Assembly: GCA_903889445.1 (NCBI GenBank)
Contig: CAISXF010000079.1
Coordinates: 1 to 64,000 of the forward strand
DNA: 64,000 nt
Direction: 5' to 3'
DNA from: an uncultured Pseudomonadota bacterium
GTDB lineage: Bacteria > Pseudomonadota > Gammaproteobacteria > Methylococcales > Methylomonadaceae
Under the pieces are notes generated by a model. That model ran no database searches. It was not told the origin of the DNA and saw only the letters and a list, made by a program, of their open reading frames with translations. A program made the translations under genes and the position numbers. Within the stretch, counting starts at the first letter, position 1, and every line of letters begins with the position of its first letter. Shown piece after piece: positions 47,230 through 55,160 of the stretch.

Positions 47230-48372
47230 ATGTTTAGACTTAGCCAATATATGCGCGAAGTGATTGCGCCAACGCCCATCAAACCGACGCGCAAACCCGT
47301 TGCGCCCGTGGTGATTTGGAATTTAATTCGGCGTTGTAATTTGACCTGCCAACATTGTTACACGACTTCAGCCGATCGTGATTTTCCAGGCGAATTGACC
47401 ACGCCCGAAATTTACACAGTGATGGATGATTTAAAAGCGTTCAAGGTTCCCGTGTTGATTTTATCGGGCGGCGAACCGTTGTTACATCCCGATATTTTTG
47501 ACATTTCACAACGCGCCACCGATATGGGTTTTTATGTGGCGTTGTCGAGTAACGGCACGAAAATTTCGCCTGAAAATATCGCCCAAATTGTCGCAATGAA
47601 TTATTCGTATATCGGCGTGAGTTTGGACGGCATTCAAGACACGCACGATAATTTTAGACGTTCAAAAGGGTCGTTTAATCAAGCGTTGCGCGGCATTGAA
47701 TTGTGTTTAGAAAAAGGCATAAAAGTGGGCATTCGGTTCACGTTAACGCAATCGAACGTGCAGGATTTTCCGGCAATGCTGCAATTGATGGACGATTACA
47801 ACATCGATAAATTTTATTTGTCGCATTTAAATTATGGCGGACGCGGCAATAAAAATCGCGGCGATGACGCGCATTTTTTCATGACGCGCGACGCAATGGA
47901 TTTGTTATTTGAAACCAGTTATCGCTGGCTGTTGGAAGGCAAAGAACGCGAATTTGTCACGGGCAATAATGATGCCGACGCGGTATATTTTCTGCATTGG
48001 GTACGCGCTCGTTTCCCTGAAAAAGCCGCGCATATTCAGGCGAAATTAGAACAATGGGGCGGCAATGCGTCGGGCGTAAATGTGGCGAATATCGACAACA
48101 CGGGCAATGTGCATCCTGACACATTTTGGTGGCATTACAATTTAGGCAATGTGAAAGAGCGTCCGTTTTCTGAAATTTGGCAAGATACCAGCGACCCGTT
48201 AATGGCGGGTTTGAAAAGTTCGCCGCGTCCGCTCGAAGGACGTTGCAAAACCTGTCATTATCAACCGATTTGTAACGGCAATACGCGCGTTCGTGCCGCG
48301 CAAACGACGGGGAATTATTGGGCGGAGGATTCGGGGTGTTATTTGAGTGATGGTGAGATAACTGAAAAATGA
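47230..48372 (+). CDS. nirJ: Heme d1 biosynthesis radical SAM protein NirJ
   Basis: NirJ removes propionate side chains from 12,18-didecarboxysiroheme on the way to heme d1 of cytochrome cd1 nitrite reductase. The 380-residue protein has the radical-SAM motif CNLTCQHCYTTSA and a SPASM-like C-terminal cluster (CKTCHYQPICNGN ... EDSGCYL). I take ATG 47230 because family members begin MxRxSQYxR; GTG 47221 is an in-frame alternative. Its 3' end overlaps the GIY-YIG gene by four bases. nirF lies nearby on the other strand. Other heme d1 genes and nirS are not in the window. Confidence 0.9.
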   Translation: MFRLSQYMREVIAPTPIKPTRKPVAPVVIWNLIRRCNLTCQHCYTTSADRDFPGELTTPEIYTVMDDLKAFKVPVLILSGGEPLLHPDIFDISQRATDMGFYVALSSNGTKISPENIAQIVAMNYSYIGVSLDGIQDTHDNFRRSKGSFNQALRGIELCLEKGIKVGIRFTLTQSNVQDFPAMLQLMDDYNIDKFYLSHLNYGGRGNKNRGDDAHFFMTRDAMDLLFETSYRWLLEGKEREFVTGNNDADAVYFLHWVRARFPEKAAHIQAKLEQWGGNASGVNVANIDNTGNVHPDTFWWHYNLGNVKERPFSEIWQDTSDPLMAGLKSSPRPLEGRCKTCHYQPICNGNTRVRAAQTTGNYWAEDSGCYLSDGEITEK

Positions 48373-49844
48373 ATAATTTTATCCAAATAGAACTTTTTAA
48401 TTCTGAACTGCCAAAAGAAAATTTAAAAATCGAAGTTGATGATGTTGATTGGCAAGCAATTCTGGGTTGTTCAATTTTTACACGCAAAGAAATCGCCGTT
48501 TTAATTTCTAAAAGCGAAGATTATTACATTTATGTGCTTTGGAAAATGTACACAGCAAAGCCAGTTCCGTTCTATGTTGGTAAAGGTCACTTTGACCGAG
48601 TTATCAAACACGAAATGCCAAGTGATAAGCAAAACAAAGTCAAAAATAACATCATCAATAAACATCAACGATTAGGTTTTAATGTTGGTTATTCAATTCT
48701 GAGTTGGCATAAAGAAGAACAAGACGCTCTCAATCGAGAAGTTGAATTGATTGTACAAATTGGCAGAGCCGATTTAAAACAAGGAATTTTAACCAATAAA
48801 ACAGAAGGCGGTGATGGTACACGCGGACATTTATCACCTAAACGTGGTGATAGTTATAGCGCAAAACCTGTTTATGCGATGGTTGATGAAAAAGTAACAC
48901 GCTTTTCTTGTGTTGAGGATTGTGCCAAAGCTCTTGGTATATCTGGTGGCGCGTTATCGAAACGAATTAAAAACGGTTGGATTGGATATTATTACGAAGA
49001 TGGAGGACAACAGCCCACAATTAGTACACATCAAGGTTTTTACCGAAAAGTAGTTCATACGCCAGATGGTGTTTTTGAATCACTTGCTGAAGCAGGACGG
49101 CAACTAAATGTTTCACATAAACAAATTCACAAACGAATAGGCTACGGTTGGGAAGGTTATTACTATGTTGATGAAGGACAACGCCCACGCCGTTGTGCTG
49201 AAAAAGCCGTAGAAATTACGGGAATAAAATTCAATAGTCAAACGGAAGCAGCTAGAGAATTTGAAATACCAAAAGATACGCTTGCTGTGAGATTAAGAAG
49301 TTCCAATTATCCTGATTGGTTAGACTTGTCAGGAACGATTAAGAAAGAAGAAAAAAGGCACGCTGTTCAAGCTATTTGGATTGGCGAAATAAAATACAGT
49401 TCGCTAGTTGAAGCTGAAAAAGCCACTGGTATTAAAAATTGTACTCTTGCCGCAAGAGCAAAAAGTTCAAATTATCCCGATATAAAAATCGACGGAATGG
49501 TTAAAACACAGCGGTCTGAAAAAATGGGAAAAATAGCCGTTTCAGTAACAGTTGAAGGCGTTGAATATAAAGCATTATCTGATGCGGCACGAGCAATCGG
49601 AATTGATATAAACTCGGTTAAACAAAGATGCCGTAGCACATCATTTCCTGCCTACATTTCAAACGATGTCGATTTGCAAAAGAAACTACCTAAAAGTGGA
49701 CTTCCTTATTTAGGCAAAATTGTTGTCGATGGCGTTAAATATCATTCGATAAGTGCGGCATTTGAAGCTGTTGGTATTCAACGGGCAAAATTAAAAAAAA
49801 TGGCTTTGGATAAAAGCGTGCCGAATGTTTATTTTGAAATTTGA
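48369..49844 (+). CDS. GIY-YIG nuclease with tandem NUMOD1-like DNA-binding repeats
   Basis: The 491-residue protein has an N-terminal GIY-YIG-type domain of the LEM-3-like kind: YIYVLWKM (53-60), then FYVGKGHFDRVIKH (68-81), with a candidate catalytic Glu in NREVELIVQIG. From about residue 178 to the end there are about six repeats of roughly 50 residues, each with a small helix-turn-helix of NUMOD1 style (FSCVEDCAKALGIS, FESLAEAGRQLNVS, FNSQTEAAREFEIP, YSSLVEAEKATGIK, YKALSDAARAIGID, YHSISAAFEAVGIQ). This layout is typical of free-standing homing endonucleases. It begins inside the last codons of nirJ and looks intact. Confidence 0.82.
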   Translation: MNNFIQIELFNSELPKENLKIEVDDVDWQAILGCSIFTRKEIAVLISKSEDYYIYVLWKMYTAKPVPFYVGKGHFDRVIKHEMPSDKQNKVKNNIINKHQRLGFNVGYSILSWHKEEQDALNREVELIVQIGRADLKQGILTNKTEGGDGTRGHLSPKRGDSYSAKPVYAMVDEKVTRFSCVEDCAKALGISGGALSKRIKNGWIGYYYEDGGQQPTISTHQGFYRKVVHTPDGVFESLAEAGRQLNVSHKQIHKRIGYGWEGYYYVDEGQRPRRCAEKAVEITGIKFNSQTEAAREFEIPKDTLAVRLRSSNYPDWLDLSGTIKKEEKRHAVQAIWIGEIKYSSLVEAEKATGIKNCTLAARAKSSNYPDIKIDGMVKTQRSEKMGKIAVSVTVEGVEYKALSDAARAIGIDINSVKQRCRSTSFPAYISNDVDLQKKLPKSGLPYLGKIVVDGVKYHSISAAFEAVGIQRAKLKKMALDKSVPNVYFEI

Positions 49845-49912
49845 AAATACATGAAAAATGCTGACTTAAACACAGGATGCACAATGTCATTTGCGCCAAT
49901 CAGCGTTAATGC

Positions 49913-51085
49913 CTACATTCCAATCCGATGCGCTCGCGCCGAAAAGAAAATACCGTTCGGTTTTTCGGCAGGCAAACGCGCCACTTCTTTCAACGTATTC
50001 GTATCATAAACGGTGACCGCATTATCGTCCCGCAACGCAATCCAAACCTGTTCGCCGCGTGGCGTAAATTCAAAATGCAACGCCGCTTTTCCCGCGCTAA
50101 ATGTATTTGAAACGTTCAGCGAATTCGCGTCGATAATTTGAATTTGTGAATTATCGGGCATCGCAAAATTGACCCAAATTTGCCGCCCGTCAGGTCGCGC
50201 CATCACAAAAATGGGTTGACCGATCACGGGAATCGTTTTGACCAATTGCCACGTTTTTTTATCGACCACCAAAACCTCGTGCCGCCCAATTCCAGGCACA
50301 AAAACGTAATCCGAAGTCATTGCCCAGCCTTCAAAATGCGGCATTTTATAAACCGGCAATTGCTCATCGTCTTTGCCATAATCTGCCAAAATGCGTTTGA
50401 CACCCGATTCAGAATGCCACAAATCCAATAACGCCAAGCCTTTTTCACCAAATAAACCGGCAATATAATAACGTCCGTCAGGTGAAATCAGCGCGTCGTA
50501 AGGTTGTTTGCCGATGTGGGTAAATTTTTCGATTTGCGGCGATTTAGGATTTTTCGCATCAATTACCCAAATTTCACCCGCATCAAATAAACTCACGACA
50601 AATTTTTGATTTGGTGCATCGACCAAACCAACGGTTTTTGAAAGTTGACCTTTTGCGTCAATTGCGGGAATTTCCGCCAGCAATTCCAGCGTGTCTGACG
50701 AAAATAATTTCACGCCCGCCGGTTGATAATTCGAGACGGCAATAATTTTTCCGTCTTGTGAAATCGCACCGCCAATTGAATTGCCACCTTGAACAATTCG
50801 TGCCGCAATTTCATCTTCGAGCAAATCAATTTTAGTCAATCCGCCGTCACGTCCAAAAACGTACGCAAAACGTTCGTCGCGCGAAAACACTACTGAAGCG
50901 TGTGATAAATCACCCAAGCCTTCAATTCTGGCGAGTTGGCGCGGTTGTGATGTGTTAATAATCAACGCCGAATTGGATTCCCGCTCGATAACCAAGCCCA
51001 AATCACCGGTGGCGCGTAATTCATCCGCGTGAACATTTAACACGAACAACAAACTAAAACTTAAAAAAGAAACGAATTTTGTCAT
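49913..51085 (-). CDS. nirF: Heme d1 biosynthesis protein NirF (cytochrome cd1-like propeller)
   Basis: The 390-residue protein has a signal peptide (FLSFSLLFVLNVHA) and an eight-bladed propeller related to the d1 domain of nitrite reductase. Blade motifs include ATGDLGLVIERESNSALI, FSRDERFAYVFGRDG, ISQDGKIIAVSNY and LISPDGRYYIAGLFGEKG. NirF is periplasmic and acts on a late heme d1 precursor. NirN or an NirS fragment is less likely, since no N-terminal heme c motif is present. It converges with the nuclease gene behind nirJ. Confidence 0.85.
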   Translation of the reverse strand: MTKFVSFLSFSLLFVLNVHADELRATGDLGLVIERESNSALIINTSQPRQLARIEGLGDLSHASVVFSRDERFAYVFGRDGGLTKIDLLEDEIAARIVQGGNSIGGAISQDGKIIAVSNYQPAGVKLFSSDTLELLAEIPAIDAKGQLSKTVGLVDAPNQKFVVSLFDAGEIWVIDAKNPKSPQIEKFTHIGKQPYDALISPDGRYYIAGLFGEKGLALLDLWHSESGVKRILADYGKDDEQLPVYKMPHFEGWAMTSDYVFVPGIGRHEVLVVDKKTWQLVKTIPVIGQPIFVMARPDGRQIWVNFAMPDNSQIQIIDANSLNVSNTFSAGKAALHFEFTPRGEQVWIALRDDNAVTVYDTNTLKEVARLPAEKPNGIFFSARAHRIGM

Positions 51086-51158
51086 GGCGATAGCGTGAAA
51101 ATAAGAAAAATAATGTCGGTCATGATAACAAAAAAAATAATGAATCAGCGGTAAAAAA

Positions 51159-51167
51159 TGCTAGAAT
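51159..51167 (+). promoter_or_regulatory. Probable extended -10 element for rpoH
   Basis: TGC followed by TAGAAT lies 35 bases before the rpoH start and fits an extended -10 sigma70 element. No convincing -35. Confidence 0.4.
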
Positions 51168-51202
51168 TTTGTCAACTTCTTAACGAACAGTAGGTGATTT
51201 CA

Positions 51203-52060
51203 ATGACAAACGCTTTAGCTTTACCGACTAATTTATCCGTTGGCACTTTTGACGCTTATTTGGGTGTTGTCCGTCAAATGCCGCAATTGACTGTTGAACA
51301 AGAACGCGAGCTGGCATTACGTTTTCGGGATGAAGGCGATTTAGAAGCCGCGCGTCAATTAGTCATGACTAATTTGCGTTTTGTGGTTCATGTCGCGCGA
51401 GGTTACAGCGGTTACGGTTTGTCGATGCCGGATATTATTCAAGAAGGCAACGTTGGTTTAATGAAAGCGGTGAAACGTTTTAATCCTGACATGGGCGTGC
51501 GATTGGTGTCTTTTGCGGTGCATTGGATTAAAGCCGAAATTCACGAATATGTGATTAAAAATTGGGGCATTGTTAAAATTGCGACCACGAAAGCGCAACG
51601 TAAATTGTTTTTTAACTTACGCAAAATGAAAAAAAATTTGAATTGGCTGACACACGACGATGCGACCGCGATTGCTGCCGATTTGAATGTGAGTGTGAGC
51701 GACGTTTATGAAATGGAAAAACGGTTGAGCAGTCACGATATGTCGTTTGATATGTCGAACGATGATAACGATGACGAAAATTACGCGGCACCCGTGAATT
51801 ATTTGCAAAAATATCACGCGGATCCAGCGGAATTGTTGGAAGCGTCTGATTGGGAAGGTCGTGAACATGAGTTATTAACCGAAGCGATGAAAACACTGGA
51901 TGAACGCAGTTTAGATATTTTGGCGAGTCGTTGGTTAATTGAAAAGAAATTAACGTTACAAGATTTGGCAGCGAAATATAATGTTTCGCCGGAACGAATT
52001 CGGCAACTCGAACAAAATGCGATGAAGAAAATCCGCAACGCCTCGGTGTTTATCGCTTAA
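51203..52060 (+). CDS. rpoH: RNA polymerase heat-shock sigma factor RpoH (sigma32)
   Basis: 285 residues. Region 2 contains [34 protein letters not shown], here seen as [19 protein letters not shown]; the RpoH box reads [13 protein letters not shown]; region 4 ends in [19 protein letters not shown] choose ATG 51203 ([10 protein letters not shown]) with AGGTG six bases before it; an in-frame GTG at 51194 adds three residues. It is a single-gene unit with a terminator. The RpoH box distinguishes it from RpoD/RpoS. Confidence 0.96.
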   Translation: MTNALALPTNLSVGTFDAYLGVVRQMPQLTVEQERELALRFRDEGDLEAARQLVMTNLRFVVHVARGYSGYGLSMPDIIQEGNVGLMKAVKRFNPDMGVRLVSFAVHWIKAEIHEYVIKNWGIVKIATTKAQRKLFFNLRKMKKNLNWLTHDDATAIAADLNVSVSDVYEMEKRLSSHDMSFDMSNDDNDDENYAAPVNYLQKYHADPAELLEASDWEGREHELLTEAMKTLDERSLDILASRWLIEKKLTLQDLAAKYNVSPERIRQLEQNAMKKIRNASVFIA

Positions 52061-52077
52061 ATTAAATATAGCGTTAA

Positions 52078-52118
52078 AAAAAAGCCCCGATTTGCAGCTG
52101 TGGTTGGGGTTTTTTTGA
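52078..52118 (+). terminator. Intrinsic terminator after rpoH
   Basis: An imperfect stem AAGCCCCGA / TTGGGGTTTT with a T run follows the rpoH stop by about 20 bases. Confidence 0.65.
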
Positions 52119-52131
52119 GGCATTGAATTTT

Positions 52132-52464
52132 TTAATAAGCCGATTGTCTTAACGTATCAACCGCCCACTGATTAAGACTTTTTCCAGACGCACTCGCCGC
52201 ACTCGCGACGGCGGCATGGTCTTCGGGTGGAATTCGCAACACAAATTTTCCTGAATAGAATTTAAACGGTTCAACGCCATCTTCGTGGCAGGATTCCAGA
52301 AAAATTTTGAGTGAAATCGCACCTTCACGTTTTAAACCTTCAACATCTTTCGCATAAAAATCCGCGCCGCCATTCAGTCCTAAAAATTCACCGCGAAACA
52401 TATCAATGTCGGAATCGTAAGTAATGACCGCTTTCACGCCGTCAATGGTCATTTGGTTAATCAT
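52132..52464 (-). CDS. hicB: HicB-family antitoxin
   Basis: 110 residues. The N-terminal part is the HicB partial RNase-H-like fold (YDSDIDMFRGEFLGLNGGADFYA), and the C-terminal helix-rich part is a ribbon-helix-helix DNA-binding domain (RIPPEDHAAVASAASASGKSLNQWA). It should neutralise HicA and repress the operon. It overlaps hicA by four bases, toxin first, as usual for hicAB. Confidence 0.92.
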   Translation of the reverse strand: MINQMTIDGVKAVITYDSDIDMFRGEFLGLNGGADFYAKDVEGLKREGAISLKIFLESCHEDGVEPFKFYSGKFVLRIPPEDHAAVASAASASGKSLNQWAVDTLRQSAY

Positions 52465-52721
52465 GGTTTTACTCCGTTGTTAAATAACCAATCCCGCAAA
52501 CTGGCTAACGCGCCTTTATCGGTAGTTGGTGTGGGATGTGGACGTTGAAATACGCGCCATTCGCCGAATAATTTAATCAACATCCGTGAGCCTTCACGTT
52601 CTTCTTCTTCGATTTGTGCGCCGAGTTCAAACAACAAAGTTTCAATGTCAATCCAACGTACGTTTGCCGAAATTGGACGTGCAAAAATAAGCTCGAGTAT
52701 TTTTTGATGTTTTCTTTTCAT
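52461..52721 (-). CDS. hicA: HicA-family toxin
   Basis: An 86-residue double-stranded-RNA-binding-fold mRNA interferase. The family ending RPHPTPTTDKGALASLRDWL with NNGVKP is clear (quoted in pieces RPHPTP and DKGALASLRDWLF). This clade has GSRMLIKL where classical HicA has a GSHH active-site segment, so RNase activity should be tested. The ATG lies only seven bases from a consensus-like -10, so the mRNA is probably leaderless. Confidence 0.9.
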   Translation of the reverse strand: MKRKHQKILELIFARPISANVRWIDIETLLFELGAQIEEEEREGSRMLIKLFGEWRVFQRPHPTPTTDKGALASLRDWLFNNGVKP

Positions 52722-52728
52722 GCTCGAA

Positions 52729-52757
52729 ATAGTATCGATATTTAGTATCTAAGTCAA
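52729..52757 (-). promoter_or_regulatory. Sigma70 promoter of hicAB
   Basis: On the minus strand TTGACT (52752-52757), a 17-base spacer and TACTAT (52729-52734) form a near-consensus promoter. The spacer contains GATAC and ATCGATA elements that could bind HicB. Only seven bases separate the -10 from the hicA ATG. Confidence 0.75.
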
Positions 52758-52800
52758 AACAAAAACCCCCGATTGCATCCCGCCATCGAGGCTTTTTTGC
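52758..52800. terminator. Weak bidirectional hairpin upstream of hicAB
   Basis: CCCCGAT and ATCGAGG pair across a ten-base loop, with A/T runs on both sides. There is no obvious gene for it to terminate, so it may be left over from a lost neighbour. Confidence 0.4.
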
Positions 52801-52997
52801 GTGAAAAATCAAAATACAACCTCGCACTAAATAAAACCAATCGCCCGACCCTTGCACCACGACAACGCACAATTTTAAGGCAAACGCCTTTTTCATATTC
52901 ACCAAAAAGAACAATACATAATAAAATCAAAGCCTTTTAGCGTTGGCATTATGTTTGCGAATTGTAATTTCAAACAGCACTTTTGAGGTTACACGTT

Positions 52998-53204
52998 ATG
53001 AATACAAAACCCACACTCGTGGTCGTCGGAAACAGCATGGTTGGTCAGTATTTTCTTAGCCAACTTGCCGAAAGTCCGTTAAAAGAAACCCATCAAATCG
53101 TCACTTTTTGCGAAGAAATTCGTCCCGCTTACGACCGCGTGCATTTGTCTGAATTTGTTGAAGTTCTGGAAGATGGAACGGTTGAAATGATTGAGTTGAG
53201 TTAA
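52998..53204 (+). pseudogene. nirB: Truncated nitrite reductase large subunit NirB (N-terminal stub)
   Basis: 68 codons. Residues 1 to about 50 are the FAD-binding start of assimilatory NirB: TLVVVGNSMVGQYFL and FCEEIRPAYDRVHLSEF. NirB is normally over 800 residues, so almost all is missing. The last 16 residues (EVLEDGTVEMIELS) do not look like NirB and could be the C-terminal end of NirD, which would mean a deletion joined nirB to nirD. That second part is inference. The downstream kinase gene starts five bases later. Confidence 0.8.
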
Positions 53205-53208
53205 GCTA

Positions 53209-54930
53209 GTGTTAACGCTAAAAATACTTGTCGGTTGTGCTAGCGACAAAGGTATCAAACCGCGCAACGAAGATTTCGTTGGCGTACATTTCCCTGACGG
53301 TTCGGAATTAACGTTAAAAGGCGCAGTTGCGGCGATTGCCGACGGAATGAGTAGCAGCGAAGCCGGTCAACACGCCAGTCAATGTTGCGTCGTCAGTTTT
53401 TTAGCAGATTATTACAGCACGCCCGATTCGTGGTCAGTGAAACACGCCGCGCAGAAAATTTTATCCGCCACTAATTCGTGGCTTTACAGTCAAGGTCAAG
53501 CGCGTTATCAATCCACAAAAGGCATGGTCAGCACCTTGAGTTTGATTGTTTTTAAAGCTACCATCGCGCATTTATTTCATATTGGCGATTCTCGAATTTA
53601 CCGTTTACGCGCGGGGAATTTAGAACAATTAACCCGCGATCATCGAGTTTGGGTGTCGAGTGATAAAAGTTATTTAAATCGTGCAATGGGAATCGACCCG
53701 CGTTTGGAGGTCGATTATCAAGCGATTCCGTTGGAATTGGGCGACGTATTTTTGATGACGACGGACGGCGTGCATGATTTTATCGATGAAAAAACGATGA
53801 AAAAATTGCTGCTAAGTGACCATCATTTAAACGTTATTGCCCAAGATTTTATTCGTACTGCCAGTGAAAATAAAAGTGATGATAATTTAACCTGTCAAAT
53901 TCTGTGTGTGATGGAGTTGCCCGAAGTCAAAGAAGACGCAATCATTCGTCCGCAAAAAGCATTGCCTTTTCCACCGCCATTGTCGGTTGGCGAAAAATTA
54001 GACGGTTATCAAATCATTGCCGAACTTCACGCCAGCAGACGCACGCAAATTTATCAAGTAATTGACACAGATTCGGGCGAAACGGTGGTATTAAAAACGC
54101 CGTCTATTTTGTACGACGACGATACGAATTACATTGAAAATTTTATACATGAAGAATGGGCAGGTAAACGCTTAAATCATGCGAACATTTTGAATGTGTT
54201 AACGCCCAATCGTTACAGAACATATTTGTATTATGTGACGGAATTTTTGGACGGACAAACCTTACGCGAATGGATTGAAGCGAATCCCAAACCCGACATT
54301 AAAATCGTCGTCAAAATCATTGAACAATTAGTAAAAGGCTTGCAAGCATTTCATCGAATGGAAATGTTGCACCAAGATTTAAAACCCGAAAACGTGTTGA
54401 TTGACGTAACTGGCGTGGTGAAAATTATTGATTTTGGTTCGGTGAAAATTGCTGGCATTGCCGAAATTAGCCCGTTGCATTCGCATGAAGAAGAAAATGT
54501 GTTGGGAACGTTGAATTACACCGCGCCAGAATATCATTCTGGACAACGCGGCACGGTGAAATCGGATTTGTTTTCGTTGGGCGTGATGGCGTATGAATTG
54601 TTGAATGGCACGTTGCCGTTTGGTGACACGTTGCCCGATAAACCTACCGCAGCCCATTTTGCAAAATTGATTTATGTGCCGAGTTCGCAGCATAACGAAA
54701 TGATTCCAAATTGGATGGATGGCGCGTTGCGTAAAGCGACCGCGATAAATCCCACGCTGCGTTATGACACATTATCTGAATTTTTGTACGATTTCACGCA
54801 CCCCAATTCTGCGTTTTTGAAAGCCGAAAAATTTGTGCCGTTAATCGAACGAAATGCGACGCTTTTTTGGAAAGTGGTGTCACTCGTATTGCTGATTAGT
54901 AATTTAGTTTTGTTGTATAGATCACTCTAA
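53209..54930 (+). CDS. Bifunctional PP2C phosphatase / Ser-Thr kinase membrane protein
   Basis: A 573-residue fusion. Residues about 5-235 are a PP2C phosphatase (RNEDFVGVHF, AAIADGMSSS, HIGDSRIYR, TTDGVHDF, SDDNLTCQ). Residues 265-535 are a Hanks-type kinase with Lys296 in VVLKTPS, the catalytic loop HQDLKPEN at 388-395 and DFG at 408. The glycine-rich loop is degenerate (LHASRRTQIY, no GxGxxG). A C-terminal membrane helix follows (VVSLVLLISNLVLLY). It starts at GTG 53209. Proteins of this layout sit in nitrate-assimilation clusters of proteobacteria, consistent with the nirB stub before and nasA after. Confidence 0.88.
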   Translation: MLTLKILVGCASDKGIKPRNEDFVGVHFPDGSELTLKGAVAAIADGMSSSEAGQHASQCCVVSFLADYYSTPDSWSVKHAAQKILSATNSWLYSQGQARYQSTKGMVSTLSLIVFKATIAHLFHIGDSRIYRLRAGNLEQLTRDHRVWVSSDKSYLNRAMGIDPRLEVDYQAIPLELGDVFLMTTDGVHDFIDEKTMKKLLLSDHHLNVIAQDFIRTASENKSDDNLTCQILCVMELPEVKEDAIIRPQKALPFPPPLSVGEKLDGYQIIAELHASRRTQIYQVIDTDSGETVVLKTPSILYDDDTNYIENFIHEEWAGKRLNHANILNVLTPNRYRTYLYYVTEFLDGQTLREWIEANPKPDIKIVVKIIEQLVKGLQAFHRMEMLHQDLKPENVLIDVTGVVKIIDFGSVKIAGIAEISPLHSHEEENVLGTLNYTAPEYHSGQRGTVKSDLFSLGVMAYELLNGTLPFGDTLPDKPTAAHFAKLIYVPSSQHNEMIPNWMDGALRKATAINPTLRYDTLSEFLYDFTHPNSAFLKAEKFVPLIERNATLFWKVVSLVLLISNLVLLYRSL

Positions 54931-55010
54931 AAATAAAATCGCTTACCCATTGGCATCGCGCGTGCATTGCTTTCTCGTGTGAGTTACTATTACTCAAAGA
55001 GCCATTTGAA

Positions 55011-55127
55011 ATGTTCGATTCATTAAGACGTTGGGAATTAAAATTGATTTGCTTCGTCTGCGAACGCGCCAAAATTTACTTTGAGCTTCCCGATTACTAC
55101 AAATATTTTGCTCATCTTTTTATCTGA
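55011..55127 (+). other. Possible 38-residue small ORF in the kinase-porin gap
   Basis: ATG 55011 to TGA 55127 encodes a mixed, aromatic-rich peptide (starts MFDSLRRWELKL). There is no clear ribosome site and I know no family for it. The rest of the 230-base gap shows no RNA or repeat. Listed as a possibility only. Confidence 0.2.
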
Positions 55128-55160
55128 GTGCGAGAAATCGCATTAAACAGAGGATTTTTT

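Noticed and set aside
49913-51085. The propeller gene as cytochrome cd1 nitrite reductase (nirS)
   Set aside because: It lacks the N-terminal heme c domain with CxxCH and is too short; NirF fits better.
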